Shown: one piece after another, positions 45,340-55,247 of the stretch
How the letters are laid out: each line of letters starts with the position of its first letter
Numbering within the stretch: position 1 is the stretch's first letter
NCBI RefSeq assembly: GCF_009734445.1
Contig: NZ_CP046457.1
Span: 558,001 to 622,000, forward strand
Direction of reading: 5' to 3'
Source: Candidatus Syntrophocurvum alkaliphilum
Lineage (GTDB): Bacteria; Bacillota; Syntrophomonadia; Syntrophomonadales; Syntrophomonadaceae
DNA: 64,000 nt
The notes under the pieces: generated by a model
Databases searched by the model: none
What the model saw: only the letters and a program-made list of their open reading frames with translations
Told to the model about the DNA's origin: nothing
Program-made: the position numbers and the translations under genes

Positions 45340-45990
45340 GTGGTAAGTGCGCAATTAGTAAAGGAACTACGAGAAAGAACCGGTGCAGGTATGATGGATT
45401 GCAAAAAAGCCTTAGTAGAAACTAATGGTGATATTGAAAAAGCTATTGATGAATTAAGAACTAGAGGGCTTGCAAAGGCTGCTAAAAAATCAGGCAGAGT
45501 AGCAAGTGAAGGGCTTGTAACTTCATATATTCATGGTGGTGGACGTATTGGAGTATTAGTAGAAATAAATTGTGAAACAGATTTTGTTGCTAAAAACGAA
45601 GATTTTAAAAACTTAACTCGTGATATAGCTATGCAAATTGCAGCTTCTAATCCAGATTATATTTCTCGTGAAGAAGTTCCACAAGAAGATATAGATAGAG
45701 AAAAGGAAGTACTTAAAGCTCAAGCGATTGAAGAAGGGAAACCCGAAAAAGTCATAGAGAAGATGGTAGAAGGTCGAATAGAAAAATTCTTTAAAGAAAG
45801 ATGTTTATTAGAACAGGCGTATATAAAAGATCCAGATACAACTGTTCAGGACTTAATTCATACAAGTATTTCCAAAATAGGAGAAAACATTAACATTAGA
45901 CGTTTTGCTCGTTATGAAGTTGGAGAAGGCATTGAAAAAGAAGAAACAGATTTTGCCTCAGAAGTAATGTCACAAATAAAGTCTGAATAA
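45340..45990 (+). CDS. tsf: Elongation factor Ts
   Basis: Nucleotide exchange factor for EF-Tu. 216 residues, the short form typical of Firmicutes. N-terminal UBA-like [20 protein letters not shown], then [20 protein letters not shown] and the core motif [22 protein letters not shown] start after AAGGAGG. Confidence 0.97.
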   Translation: MVSAQLVKELRERTGAGMMDCKKALVETNGDIEKAIDELRTRGLAKAAKKSGRVASEGLVTSYIHGGGRIGVLVEINCETDFVAKNEDFKNLTRDIAMQIAASNPDYISREEVPQEDIDREKEVLKAQAIEEGKPEKVIEKMVEGRIEKFFKERCLLEQAYIKDPDTTVQDLIHTSISKIGENINIRRFARYEVGEGIEKEETDFASEVMSQIKSE

Positions 45991-46036
45991 ACATAACTGT
46001 ATAAAGCAAACAAGGTCATTCTCAGGAGGTAATAAA

Positions 46037-46753
46037 TTGCAAAATCCCAAATATAATCGTATTGTTCTCAAACTTAGCGGAGAAGCTTTAGCTGGTAATA
46101 AAGGTTATGGAATAGAACATGATATATTAGCCTCTATTGCCAACCAAGTTGTTGAAGTAGTCAAGTTAGGAGTTCAAGTATCTGTAGTAGTAGGAGGAGG
46201 CAATATTTGGCGAGGAGTATCTGGCAGTGCCAGGGGAATGGATAGATCAACAGCTGATTATATGGGGATGCTAGCTACTGTTATTAATGCATTGGCATTA
46301 CAAGATGCTCTTGAAAATGAGGGCATGGAGACTAGAGTTATGTCAGCAATTGAGATGAAAGAAGTAGCAGAACCATATATTAGGCGAAGAGCAATTAGAC
46401 ATCTAGAAAAGAACCGTGTTGTTATATTTGCGGCTGGTACTGGTAATCCATATTTTTCAACTGATACTGCAGCAGCTTTAAGATCAGCTGAAATTGAAGC
46501 TGATGTGATATTAATGGCTAAGAAGGTGGATGGGGTATATGATTCAGATCCACTAAACAATCCTAATGCGAAAAAATTTGAAGATTTAAAATATATAGAT
46601 GTATTAAATAAGGGTTTAGGTGTTATGGATTCTACTGCTACTTCTCTGTGTATGGACAATACTATACCTGTAGTAGTGTTTGACCTAACTAAAAAGGGCA
46701 ACATATATAAAGTTGTTATGGGTGAGGATATAGGTACCTATGTAGGGAGGTAA
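46037..46753 (+). CDS. pyrH: Uridylate kinase
   Basis: Phosphorylates UMP to UDP. 238 residues with [19 protein letters not shown] at the N-terminus, [11 protein letters not shown] and [20 protein letters not shown], ending in the [11 protein letters not shown] block. TTG start after CAGGAGG. Seven bases to frr. Confidence 0.97.
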   Translation: MQNPKYNRIVLKLSGEALAGNKGYGIEHDILASIANQVVEVVKLGVQVSVVVGGGNIWRGVSGSARGMDRSTADYMGMLATVINALALQDALENEGMETRVMSAIEMKEVAEPYIRRRAIRHLEKNRVVIFAAGTGNPYFSTDTAAALRSAEIEADVILMAKKVDGVYDSDPLNNPNAKKFEDLKYIDVLNKGLGVMDSTATSLCMDNTIPVVVFDLTKKGNIYKVVMGEDIGTYVGR

Positions 46754-46759
46754 TTAAAA

Positions 46760-47317
46760 ATGATGGATGATATACTTAAAGATAGTGAAGATAGGATGAA
46801 AAAATCAATTGAACACTTAACCAAAGATTTTGCAGCGTTAAGGGCTGGTAGAGCAAATCCTGCTATGTTAGATAAAGTTATGGTAGAGTATTATGGTGAA
46901 CCAACACCACTAAATCAGTTGGCTAGTATTACTGTACCAGAAGCTAGATTGTTAGTTATTCAACCGTGGGATAAAGGAAGCATAGCTGATATAGAAAAGG
47001 CTATATTAAAGTCTGATTTAGGTGTAAACCCCACTAATGATGGTAATGTAATTCGTATAGCCATACCTCAGTTAACCGAGGAAAGAAGAAAAGAATTAGT
47101 AAAAGTAGTTAAAAAAAGGGCTGAAGAAGGCAAAGTAGCAATAAGAAATATTAGAAGAGAAGCTAATGATATGTTAAAAGATACTGAAAAAGACAAGGTT
47201 ATATCAGAGGATGAATTAAAAAAAGGATTAAATGATATTCAAAAAATAACAGATAAATATATTAAAGACATTGATTCCGTACTTCAAGCAAAAGAAAAAG
47301 ACATTATGGAAGTTTAA
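46760..47317 (+). CDS. frr: Ribosome recycling factor
   Basis: Releases ribosomes after termination together with EF-G. 185 residues, standard length, with [40 protein letters not shown] and the C-terminal VRNIRR-type helix ([20 protein letters not shown]). AGGGAGG precedes ATGATG. Confidence 0.98.
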   Translation: MMDDILKDSEDRMKKSIEHLTKDFAALRAGRANPAMLDKVMVEYYGEPTPLNQLASITVPEARLLVIQPWDKGSIADIEKAILKSDLGVNPTNDGNVIRIAIPQLTEERRKELVKVVKKRAEEGKVAIRNIRREANDMLKDTEKDKVISEDELKKGLNDIQKITDKYIKDIDSVLQAKEKDIMEV

Positions 47318-47357
47318 GCTTGCAAAAAGTTGAATTGTTGTTTTTTAAAAAAGCAAT

Positions 47358-47383
47358 ACCCCCCACACAATGTCGGGGGTTTT
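47358..47383 (+). terminator. Rho-independent terminator between frr and uppS
   Basis: ACCCCC/GGGGGT stem with an inner ACA/TGT helix, followed by TTTTGTATTTT. It ends the tsf-pyrH-frr unit; the reading frame of uppS that extends back through it is therefore not used from its first ATG. Confidence 0.75.
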
Positions 47384-47407
47384 GTATTTTGGGAGAGAAG
47401 GGTTCTA

Positions 47408-48148
47408 GTGAGCAAGAATATAAATTACCGAACAAAATTAAATTCAGAGACTTTACCCAAACACATCGCAATTATTATGGATGGAAACGGTAGGTGGGCT
47501 AAAAAAAGATTATTACCACGTACCGCAGGTCATCGTGCTGGTATGAAAAGTTTACGGAAAGTCGTTGAAACCTGTACTGAATTGAAGATACAGGTATTAA
47601 CTGTCTATGCCTTTTCTACTGAAAATTGGAAAAGACCTGAAGGTGAAGTTAGTTATCTAATGGAACTTCTTGTTGAGTATTTAAACAAAGAAATAAAAGA
47701 ACTTCATGACAATAATGTCAAAATTCAAATAATTGGTGATATTCAGGTACTAAACAATTCATGTAAACAAGAAATTAATCGTGCAATTTTAATGACCGAA
47801 AATAATACTGGTTTGATTTTTAATATAGCTTTAAACTATGGATCAAGAACTGAAATAATATATGCCATAAAACAAGTAGCAGAACAAATTCAAGCTAATT
47901 TAATTACTATTGATGATATAAATGAACAAATGTTGTCAAACACTTTATATACTAGCAATATTCCTGATCCGGATTTATTGATTAGGACAGCAGGTGAAAT
48001 GCGTTTAAGTAATTTTCTGCTATGGCAAATAGCCTATTCAGAATTATGGATAACAGAAAAACTATGGCCAGATTTCGGAGAAAAAGACCTAATTAAAGCT
48101 ATTGTTGATTACCAAAAAAGAGATCGGAGATTTGGCGGAATTAAATAG
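47408..48148 (+). CDS. uppS: Isoprenyl transferase (undecaprenyl diphosphate synthase)
   Basis: Makes the C55 carrier lipid for cell wall synthesis. About 246 residues from the GTG at 47408, which follows GAAGGG; upstream codons lie in the terminator. Motifs: catalytic Asp25 in IIMDGNGRWAKKR, the VYAFSTENWKRP block, and the C-terminal RTAGEMRLSNFLLWQIAYSE. Directly followed by cdsA, as usual. Confidence 0.96.
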   Translation: MSKNINYRTKLNSETLPKHIAIIMDGNGRWAKKRLLPRTAGHRAGMKSLRKVVETCTELKIQVLTVYAFSTENWKRPEGEVSYLMELLVEYLNKEIKELHDNNVKIQIIGDIQVLNNSCKQEINRAILMTENNTGLIFNIALNYGSRTEIIYAIKQVAEQIQANLITIDDINEQMLSNTLYTSNIPDPDLLIRTAGEMRLSNFLLWQIAYSELWITEKLWPDFGEKDLIKAIVDYQKRDRRFGGIK

Positions 48149-48164
48149 GAGTTGAGGAGAATAT

Positions 48165-48962
48165 ATGCTTAGTACGCGGATACTTACAGCTATAGTCACT
48201 ATACCTATATTAACTTTTATTCTTTACCAAGGTGGAATTTACTGGACATTATTATTTGCTTTAATAGCAGCACTTGGTCTATTTGAATTTTATAACATGA
48301 TTTCGAGTAAAGGTTTAGCCCCTTTATGGTTATTAGGATATTTAACAATGTTTCTCATCTTGTTTTCTAGCTATTACTTAGAATTTATAGGAATTATCAT
48401 ATTTATATTAATATTTACTATAGTACTATTTACTATTGTTTTTTATCCACAAAAAACCATTGGAGAGATATCATTAAGCTTATTTGGCTCAATATATATA
48501 GGTTATTTACTGCATTATGCTATTAACGTACAGACTTTAAATAATGCCTTTTGGATAATATTATTAGCTTTTATACTTACATGGGCTAGCGATGTAGGTG
48601 GTTATTTTTTTGGAAGATTATTTGGAAGAGAAAAAATTGCGCCACTATTAAGCCCTAATAAGACTTGGGCAGGAGCTATTGGGTCTATAGTTTTTTCAGT
48701 TGTAATAACAATTGGATATTTCTCTTTTGTTCCTTTAAACAATATTGAGTTCATAAATTTAATAACACTAGGTATAATTGCTAGTATAATGGCACAATTA
48801 GGTGATTTATTTATATCAAGTGTAAAAAGGTATTGCAATGCAAAAGATTCAGGTAATATCATACCTGGCCACGGAGGGGTTCTTGATAGGTTTGATAGTT
48901 TTATTTTAGTATTACCAACAGTATATTACTTTTTTACATTCTATTTGAATATGTTTATATAA
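48165..48962 (+). CDS. cdsA: Phosphatidate cytidylyltransferase
   Basis: Makes CDP-diacylglycerol for phospholipid synthesis. 265 residues, about seven to eight membrane segments. The C-terminal signature is present: SDVGGYFFGRLFGREK, SPNKTWAGAIGS and GHGGVLDRFDSF. A GAGGAG site precedes the ATG. Confidence 0.96.
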   Translation: MLSTRILTAIVTIPILTFILYQGGIYWTLLFALIAALGLFEFYNMISSKGLAPLWLLGYLTMFLILFSSYYLEFIGIIIFILIFTIVLFTIVFYPQKTIGEISLSLFGSIYIGYLLHYAINVQTLNNAFWIILLAFILTWASDVGGYFFGRLFGREKIAPLLSPNKTWAGAIGSIVFSVVITIGYFSFVPLNNIEFINLITLGIIASIMAQLGDLFISSVKRYCNAKDSGNIIPGHGGVLDRFDSFILVLPTVYYFFTFYLNMFI

Positions 48963-49019
48963 ATAAGAAGATTAGGTTAGTGTTAATGTATTAATTGTAT
49001 TGAAAAGTGAGGGAAACAT

Positions 49020-50135
49020 GTGGATCCTGAATTACAAAAAAGCATTAAAATATTAACTAAATTAGCTATTATTGTATTAGCTCTTTATGCTATTTTTTTA
49101 CTCTTTACTTACGTCTTTCCTATAGTAGGTGATATATTAACTTTTATCCCTAATCTTATACTTCCTTTTGTGCTTGCAATAATTTTAGCAGTTTTAATTG
49201 AACCAGTAGTTCATTTTTTTGAAAATAAAACAAAAATGCGTAGAAGTTTATCTGTTTTTTTAAGCTTAACATTAGTTGTTGGTGGCTTAGTATATATTAT
49301 TTCTTTGGTTATATCGGTAGTAACTAGAGAATTAATGGCCCTATATAAATTAGGTTTATCTTATTCAGATGAATTAACTTACAATATTTTAGCAGCTATA
49401 AGTGATTTTCGTCTTTTTTATCTACGATTAGATCTTCCGCCACAGGTACATACTGCAATAGAAGATAACATCGAGAATGCTATTGAAATTATCCAAACAG
49501 TAGCAGAAAGCATTATTAATAATCTTGTGAATTTACTTACAATGCTACCTAATATATTTGTTTTTATAATGATTGCAACAGTAGCTACCTTTTTTATCAT
49601 GAAAGATCGTGCTATAATTAGAAAATTTATATTGCAAATAATACCATCTAATGTTAGGTCAAAGACTCGTAATATAGTTGGAGATTTATTTCGAGCATTA
49701 GTTGGTTTTTTCAAAGCTTACACAATACTTATTTCGGTAACTACTATTATTACAGTAATAGCCTTAAAATTATTAGGAGTAGACTATGTTTTAACAATTG
49801 GGATTTTAATAGGTTTACTTGATATATTACCAATATTAGGTCCGGCGTTAATATTTATTCCTTGGATAATATGGCAATTTGTTGTAGGGAATACATTTAT
49901 GGGACTAAGTTTATTAATTTTGTATATAACAATATCGATAGTAAGACAATTTCTTGAGCCTAAAATAGTAGGTGATAATATAGGACTACATCCTCTAGTA
50001 ACTTTAATCTCTCTTTATATAGGGTTAAGGATAGCAGGAGTTATAGGAATAATTTTAGGACCTGTAACAGTAGTAATTTTTATTGCTTGTTATCGAGCAG
50101 GATTATTTGATGGATTAATTTTGAGGAGGACATAA
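49020..50135 (+). CDS. AI-2E/YtvI-like membrane protein (permease family)
   Basis: 371 residues, polytopic: paired N-terminal helices (about 12-60), a helix near 75, an extracytoplasmic loop (about 90-160), and C-terminal helices with the family motif ILIGLLDILPILGPALIFIP. This matches the AI-2E transporter/YtvI sporulation membrane protein superfamily; members act as small-molecule or ion carriers, and substrate cannot be told. The start is GTG after GAGGG. Inserted between cdsA and dxr, which are adjacent in Bacillus. Confidence 0.8.
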   Translation: MDPELQKSIKILTKLAIIVLALYAIFLLFTYVFPIVGDILTFIPNLILPFVLAIILAVLIEPVVHFFENKTKMRRSLSVFLSLTLVVGGLVYIISLVISVVTRELMALYKLGLSYSDELTYNILAAISDFRLFYLRLDLPPQVHTAIEDNIENAIEIIQTVAESIINNLVNLLTMLPNIFVFIMIATVATFFIMKDRAIIRKFILQIIPSNVRSKTRNIVGDLFRALVGFFKAYTILISVTTIITVIALKLLGVDYVLTIGILIGLLDILPILGPALIFIPWIIWQFVVGNTFMGLSLLILYITISIVRQFLEPKIVGDNIGLHPLVTLISLYIGLRIAGVIGIILGPVTVVIFIACYRAGLFDGLILRRT

Positions 50136-51283
50136 TGCAAAAAGAAACAAATGTAGTTATTTTAGGATCTTCAGGCTCAATAGGTAAGCAAGCCTTAGAA
50201 GTAATAGATAAACATAATGAAAAATTTAATATTATTGGATTAGCAGCTAAAGACGAATTGAATATACTTACTGAGCAAGTATTAAAATACAAACCTGAAT
50301 ATGTTGTAATTGGGGATGAAAAGTACTATAGCGAATTAAAAAATAGAATAGATATTAATAACACTGAAATACTAACAGGGGTTAATGGAATGACTCATTT
50401 ATGTGCTTTAAGCAATGTCGATATAGTAATAGTTGCTGTTAGTGGGGCAATTGGGATACTCCCAACTCTTAAGGCAATTGAAGCTGGCAAAACAATAGGA
50501 TTAGCTAACAAAGAAACCTTAGTAAGTGCTGGGGATATTGTAATGCAAAAAATTAAAAATTCAAATAGTCAAATGATTCCTGTAGATAGTGAACACTCAG
50601 CTGTATATCAATGCTTACAAGGTGAAGAAAGATATTTAAAAAATATTTGGTTAACTGCATCAGGAGGACCTTTTAGAGATTATACTTATGAGCAACTTGA
50701 AAAAGTTACACTAGAGCAAGCATTGCGGCACCCTAACTGGGTAATGGGGCCAAAAATTACGATTGATTCGGCTACTTTAATGAATAAAGGGTTAGAAGTT
50801 ATAGAAGCCCATCATTTATTTGATATAGATTACGAAAATATTAATGTAATTGTTCATAAGGAAAGTATTATTCATTCTATGATTGAACTGATTGATGGAT
50901 CATTTATTGCTCATTTAGGTTTGCCTGATATGAGGATCCCAATACAGTATGCCTTAACTTATCCTGAAAGATTAGAATCACCCGTTAAACCTCTTGATTT
51001 TACTACTCTTAGTACATTAAATTTTGATAAACCTGATACTAAGCGTTTTCCTGCTTTAGAATTAGCATATCAAGCAGGAAAGCAAGGAGGATCAATGCCT
51101 GCTGTTTTGAATGCAGCAAATGAAATAGCAGTAGATAAATTTATAAATGGTTTTATTAAGTTTACAGAAATAAGCAAACTTGTTGAAGAGGTTATGTTAA
51201 AGCACCAATTAGTTAAAAATCCAAGTATTACTGAAATATTAGAGATTGATGCTTGGGCAAGAAATATTAGTCATGAGTTTTAA
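50135..51283 (+). CDS. dxr: 1-deoxy-D-xylulose 5-phosphate reductoisomerase
   Basis: Second step of the MEP isoprenoid pathway. 382 residues. NADPH-binding VVILGSSGSIGKQALEVIDK, GLANKETLVSAGDIV, metal/substrate site VDSEHSAVYQCLQGE, TASGGPFRD and HPNWVMGPKITIDSATLMNK are all intact. The ATG overlaps the previous stop by one base. ispG of the same pathway lies 1 kb downstream. Confidence 0.97.
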   Translation: MQKETNVVILGSSGSIGKQALEVIDKHNEKFNIIGLAAKDELNILTEQVLKYKPEYVVIGDEKYYSELKNRIDINNTEILTGVNGMTHLCALSNVDIVIVAVSGAIGILPTLKAIEAGKTIGLANKETLVSAGDIVMQKIKNSNSQMIPVDSEHSAVYQCLQGEERYLKNIWLTASGGPFRDYTYEQLEKVTLEQALRHPNWVMGPKITIDSATLMNKGLEVIEAHHLFDIDYENINVIVHKESIIHSMIELIDGSFIAHLGLPDMRIPIQYALTYPERLESPVKPLDFTTLSTLNFDKPDTKRFPALELAYQAGKQGGSMPAVLNAANEIAVDKFINGFIKFTEISKLVEEVMLKHQLVKNPSITEILEIDAWARNISHEF

Positions 51284-51300
51284 AGGGAGGCGCTAACAAA

Positions 51301-52332
51301 GTGACAGTTGTTATTACACTTATTATAATAGCTGTACTAATTCTTGTTCATGAACTAGGACATTTTTGGGCTGCACGTAGAGCAGGAATACAAGTACATG
51401 AATTTAGTCTAGGATTTGGATTTCAGTTATTATCAATTAATAAAGACGGTGTGGAATATTCTCTAAGGGCTATACCCTTAGGAGGATATGTCAGAATGGC
51501 TGGAATGGATCCTGATGACAATGATAATCCTAATGGATTTAACCAACGTAGACCACTAGAAAAAATAGGAGTAGCATTTGCAGGTCCATTTATGAATTTT
51601 GTGCTTGCTGCACTTATTTTTGTGATTAGTTTTACGTTTATTGGTATACCAAAACCTTTAGATACCCCTATAATTGGTGATGTATTAGAAGGGCAACCAG
51701 CTGCAACTGCAGGATTAGAAGCTGGTGATAGAGTGTTAACAATAAATGGTCTAGAGGTTAACAATTGGGAAGATTTTGTAGGAGTTATTCAAACTAGTGA
51801 TGAAGGTGATTTACTAGAACTTACAGTACAAAGAAATGAAGAAGTTGTTACTCTACAAATAAGCCCTGTTATCAATGAAGCAACAAATACTCCTGTAATA
51901 GGAGTATATAGTGAACATGAATTTGAAAAACAAGGAATTGTTAATTCCATTAAATTTGGATTAGAACAAACCTATGACATGACAGTAGCCATATTAGGAG
52001 CACTAGGAATGTTATTTACCGGAGGCGCCTCAACTGATGATTTAGCTGGACCAGTAGGAATAACCATGATGATAGGTGATGCTGCGCAAGGAGGGATTGT
52101 ATACCTGCTGAGTTTTACAGCATTACTAAGCATAAATTTAGGAATACTGAATCTATTGCCAATTCCAGCTTTAGACGGAAGTAGAATTGTATTTGCAGTA
52201 ATAGAAGCTATCAGAGGTAGACCACTACCTCCAGAAAAAGAAGGATTTATACACTTTATAGGCTTTGTATTACTTATGACATTAATTATTGTGGTAACCT
52301 ATAACGACATAATCAGATGGATTAGAGGATGA
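51301..52332 (+). CDS. rseP: Site-2 membrane protease RseP (RasP)
   Basis: Intramembrane zinc metalloprotease that cleaves anti-sigma factors and remnant signal peptides. 343 residues with the active site HELGH at 17-21, a PDZ domain at about 105-190 (VLEGQPAATAGLEAGDRVLT), and the second motif LLPIPALDGSRIVF near residue 285. GTG start after AGGGAGG. Confidence 0.96.
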   Translation: MTVVITLIIIAVLILVHELGHFWAARRAGIQVHEFSLGFGFQLLSINKDGVEYSLRAIPLGGYVRMAGMDPDDNDNPNGFNQRRPLEKIGVAFAGPFMNFVLAALIFVISFTFIGIPKPLDTPIIGDVLEGQPAATAGLEAGDRVLTINGLEVNNWEDFVGVIQTSDEGDLLELTVQRNEEVVTLQISPVINEATNTPVIGVYSEHEFEKQGIVNSIKFGLEQTYDMTVAILGALGMLFTGGASTDDLAGPVGITMMIGDAAQGGIVYLLSFTALLSINLGILNLLPIPALDGSRIVFAVIEAIRGRPLPPEKEGFIHFIGFVLLMTLIIVVTYNDIIRWIRG

Positions 52333-52336
52333 TAGC

Positions 52337-53389
52337 ATGGCTAAACATTCAAAGATTATAAAAATTGGTGATAAATTAGTTGGTGGAAATAACCCAATAG
52401 TGGTTCAATCTATGACTAATACCGATACTAGAGATGTAAGTTCTACAGTAGAGCAAATAAAACAGCTAGAAAAGGCAGGTTGCGAATTAGTAAGAGTTGC
52501 GGTAGTAGATAATGAAGCTGCTATTAGTATTAGTAAAATAAAAAAGCAAATAAAAATACCCTTAATTGCAGATATACATTTTAATTATAAATTAGCATTA
52601 AAAAGTATAGATTCTGGTGTAGATGCTCTAAGAATAAATCCAGGTAATATTGGTAGCAATGAAAAAATAAAAACAGTTGTAAAAGCATGTCAAGAACGAA
52701 AAATACCTATAAGAATTGGTGTGAATGCAGGTTCCCTAGATAAGCGTCTTTTAGAAAAGTATAATGGTGTAACCAAAGAAGCTATGGTTGAAAGTGCAAT
52801 GCAAAACATAAAAATCTTAGAAGATATGAACTTTAATGATATAAAGGTTTCATTAAAAGCTTCATCTGTCAAATTAACTATTGATGCTTATCAAGAAATA
52901 GCCAAAATGATAGACTATCCTTTACATATTGGAGTAACCGAGGCAGGAACAACAGAAAGAGCATTAATTAAATCTTCCTTTGGACTAGGGATGTTACTTT
53001 ATAAAGGTATAGGAGATACATTAAGAGTATCTTTAACAGATAATCCAGTAAACGAAGTATGGGCGGCATATGAGATACTTAGGATGCTTAATTTAAGAAA
53101 CAAAGGCATTGAGCTTATATCATGTCCAGGCTGTGGGCGTTGTGAAATAGATTTAGTAAAAACGGCAGAACAAGTTGATAAAAAAATTAGAGATATAAAT
53201 AAGACCTTAAAGGTAGCAGTTATGGGTTGTGTAGTAAATGGTCCTGGAGAAGCAAGAGAAGCTGATTTGGGTATTGCTGGAGGAAGAGGTTTTGGTTTAC
53301 TATTTAAGAATGGAGAAATTATACGCAAAGTAAATAATGAAAACCTAGTGGACGAGCTATTACAAGAAATAAAACTGTATAATTATTAA
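52337..53389 (+). CDS. ispG: 4-hydroxy-3-methylbut-2-enyl diphosphate synthase (IspG, GcpE)
   Basis: [4Fe-4S] enzyme of the MEP pathway. 350 residues with the N-terminal barrel (VGGNNPIVVQSMTNTDTRDV, then RVAVVDNEAA). The cluster-binding cysteines are in SCPGCGRCEIDL and VMGCVVNGPGEAREADLGIA. The last codons (AAT TAT TAA) lie inside the outer edge of the inverted repeat that begins at 53381, so the element may have supplied the stop. Confidence 0.96.
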   Translation: MAKHSKIIKIGDKLVGGNNPIVVQSMTNTDTRDVSSTVEQIKQLEKAGCELVRVAVVDNEAAISISKIKKQIKIPLIADIHFNYKLALKSIDSGVDALRINPGNIGSNEKIKTVVKACQERKIPIRIGVNAGSLDKRLLEKYNGVTKEAMVESAMQNIKILEDMNFNDIKVSLKASSVKLTIDAYQEIAKMIDYPLHIGVTEAGTTERALIKSSFGLGMLLYKGIGDTLRVSLTDNPVNEVWAAYEILRMLNLRNKGIELISCPGCGRCEIDLVKTAEQVDKKIRDINKTLKVAVMGCVVNGPGEAREADLGIAGGRGFGLLFKNGEIIRKVNNENLVDELLQEIKLYNY

Positions 53390-53489
53390 TTTTGATTTTG
53401 TTACAAAAAGTAACTACGAAAAACATGTTTGCTCAGCCGATTCCATAGTCTAAGTTTAGTTTTTCACAGTGAAACCAAAATTAATAATT
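53381..53489 (+). mobile_element. Short MITE-like element between ispG and proS
   Basis: AATTATTAATTTTGATTT at 53381-53398 is matched at 53472-53489 by its reverse complement with one mismatch. Between them are about 73 bases with no coding frame. The inner sequence shares the left block (TACAAAAAGTAACTACGAAAAAC) in diverged form, and the right block (AAAAACATGTTTG, then TAGTCTAAGTTTA, then GTGAAACCAAAATTAA), with the element at 55920. No transposase is present; a non-autonomous element is inferred. Confidence 0.65.
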
Positions 53490-53516
53490 ACTTTAGTATA
53501 TAAGGAGGTAGTACTT

Positions 53517-55220
53517 TTGAAAGCTTCTGAACTATTTTATCCTACATTACGAGAAGTGCCTAATGAGGCGGAAATTATTAGCCACCAACTACTATTAAGA
53601 GCTGGTTTTATTAGAAAAGCAAGTGCTGGTATATATTCATATTTACCACTAGCTAATAGAGTGTTAAAAAAAATAATGGATATAGTGCGTGAAGAGATGG
53701 ATAATGCTGGTGCACAAGAGATTATAATGCCTATAGTTCAGCCCAAAGAACTATGGGAAAAATCAGGACGTTGGTCTGTTTATGGAGATGAGATGTTTAG
53801 GTTAAAAGACAGACATGAACGTGATTTTGCGCTTGGTCCGACTCACGAAGAAATTGTAACAGCTATTGTTGATGCAGATGTACATTCCTATCGTGATATG
53901 CCTGTTATGCTTTATCAAATTCAGAACAAATATAGAGACGAAATAAGACCTAGATTTGGGCTAATGCGTGGTAGAGAGTTTATAATGAAGGACTGCTATT
54001 CCTTTGATAATGATTATGATGCTTTAGATATTTCTTATAAAAAAATGTATGAAGCTTATAAAAACATATATGAAAGAATGAATCTTAAGTTTCGTGTTGT
54101 TGAAGCTGATAGTGGTGCAATAGGTGGAAGTGAAAATCACGAATTTATGGTATTAGCAGATAATGGTGAATCAGTTATAGTATACTGTGATGAATGTAAT
54201 TATGCAGCTAATATTGAAAAAGCTGAATGTAAATATAGTGAAGATAATATTATCAAAGAAGAATTCTTAGATATTACAAAAGTTTCTACACCAGAACAAA
54301 AATCAATTAATGAAGTATCTAATTATCTAAATATACCCACTAATAAACTTCTTAAGACAATGCTATATGTAGCAGATGGAGAATTAATAGCTATTGTCCT
54401 AAGGGGTGATAGAGAGCTTAATGAAATAAAGCTTAAAAATAGCATAAATTGCAATCACCTTGATATAGCAGATGAAAATAGAGTCAAAGAGGAAATGGGT
54501 TTTAGCTTTGGTTATGTAGGTCCAGTTGGGCTTGATATAAAGGTTTATGCTGATATTGAGGTAAGCATGGTGCAAAATTTAGTATGTGGAGCTAATGAGG
54601 ATGGATTTCACCTTATTAATGTAAACATGGGAAGAGATTTTACACCAGAACATATTATAGATATACGTAATGCTGTTGAAGGTGATAAATGTCCGGAATG
54701 TTCAAATTTACTCCAAGCTACACGAGGTATAGAAGTAGGACATATTTTTAAGCTTGGTACAAAATATTCAGAATCTATGAATGCAACTTTTTTAGATCAA
54801 AATGGTACTAACAACCATATGATTATGGGATGTTATGGTATTGGAGTATCACGTTCCATGGCTGCAGCTATAGAACAAAACTATGATGAAAACGGAATTA
54901 TCTGGCCTTTACCTATTGCTCCTTACCATGTAATAATAGTGCCAGTAAATGTTAAAAAAGATGACCAACTAGATGTTGCCATGTCACTTTATGAACAACT
55001 AAAAGAAAAGGGAATTGAAGTTATAATAGACGATAGAGATGAAAGAGCAGGTGTCAAATTTAAAGATGCAGATTTAATTGGGATACCTATGAGAGTAACA
55101 ATTGGACCTAAATCATTAAAAGAAAACAAAGTAGAATTTAAAAAAAGATGGGAGAAAGAATCCGAGTTAATAGATATTTACGAAATAGTTAATAAAATAA
55201 CTAATATAATCGATAAATAA
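53517..55220 (+). CDS. proS: Prolyl-tRNA synthetase (bacterial type)
   Basis: Class II aminoacyl-tRNA synthetase. About 567 residues from the TTG at 53517, eight bases after AAGGAGG; an earlier GTG start falls inside the repeat element. Motifs LRAGFIRKASAGIYSYLPLA, GPTHEEIVTAIVDADVHSYR, RPRFGLMRGREFIMKDCYSF, and GCYGIGVSRSMAAAIEQNYD. The editing (INS) domain spans about residues 225-380. C-terminal anticodon-binding domain complete. Confidence 0.97.
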   Translation: MKASELFYPTLREVPNEAEIISHQLLLRAGFIRKASAGIYSYLPLANRVLKKIMDIVREEMDNAGAQEIIMPIVQPKELWEKSGRWSVYGDEMFRLKDRHERDFALGPTHEEIVTAIVDADVHSYRDMPVMLYQIQNKYRDEIRPRFGLMRGREFIMKDCYSFDNDYDALDISYKKMYEAYKNIYERMNLKFRVVEADSGAIGGSENHEFMVLADNGESVIVYCDECNYAANIEKAECKYSEDNIIKEEFLDITKVSTPEQKSINEVSNYLNIPTNKLLKTMLYVADGELIAIVLRGDRELNEIKLKNSINCNHLDIADENRVKEEMGFSFGYVGPVGLDIKVYADIEVSMVQNLVCGANEDGFHLINVNMGRDFTPEHIIDIRNAVEGDKCPECSNLLQATRGIEVGHIFKLGTKYSESMNATFLDQNGTNNHMIMGCYGIGVSRSMAAAIEQNYDENGIIWPLPIAPYHVIIVPVNVKKDDQLDVAMSLYEQLKEKGIEVIIDDRDERAGVKFKDADLIGIPMRVTIGPKSLKENKVEFKKRWEKESELIDIYEIVNKITNIIDK

Positions 55221-55247
55221 AAGATTATTCGTCAGGTGTGATAATTA

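Noticed and set aside
53440-53520. N-terminal extension of proS from the GTG at 53469
   Set aside because: It would start inside the repeat element with no ribosome site, while the TTG at 53517 has AAGGAGG at ideal distance.
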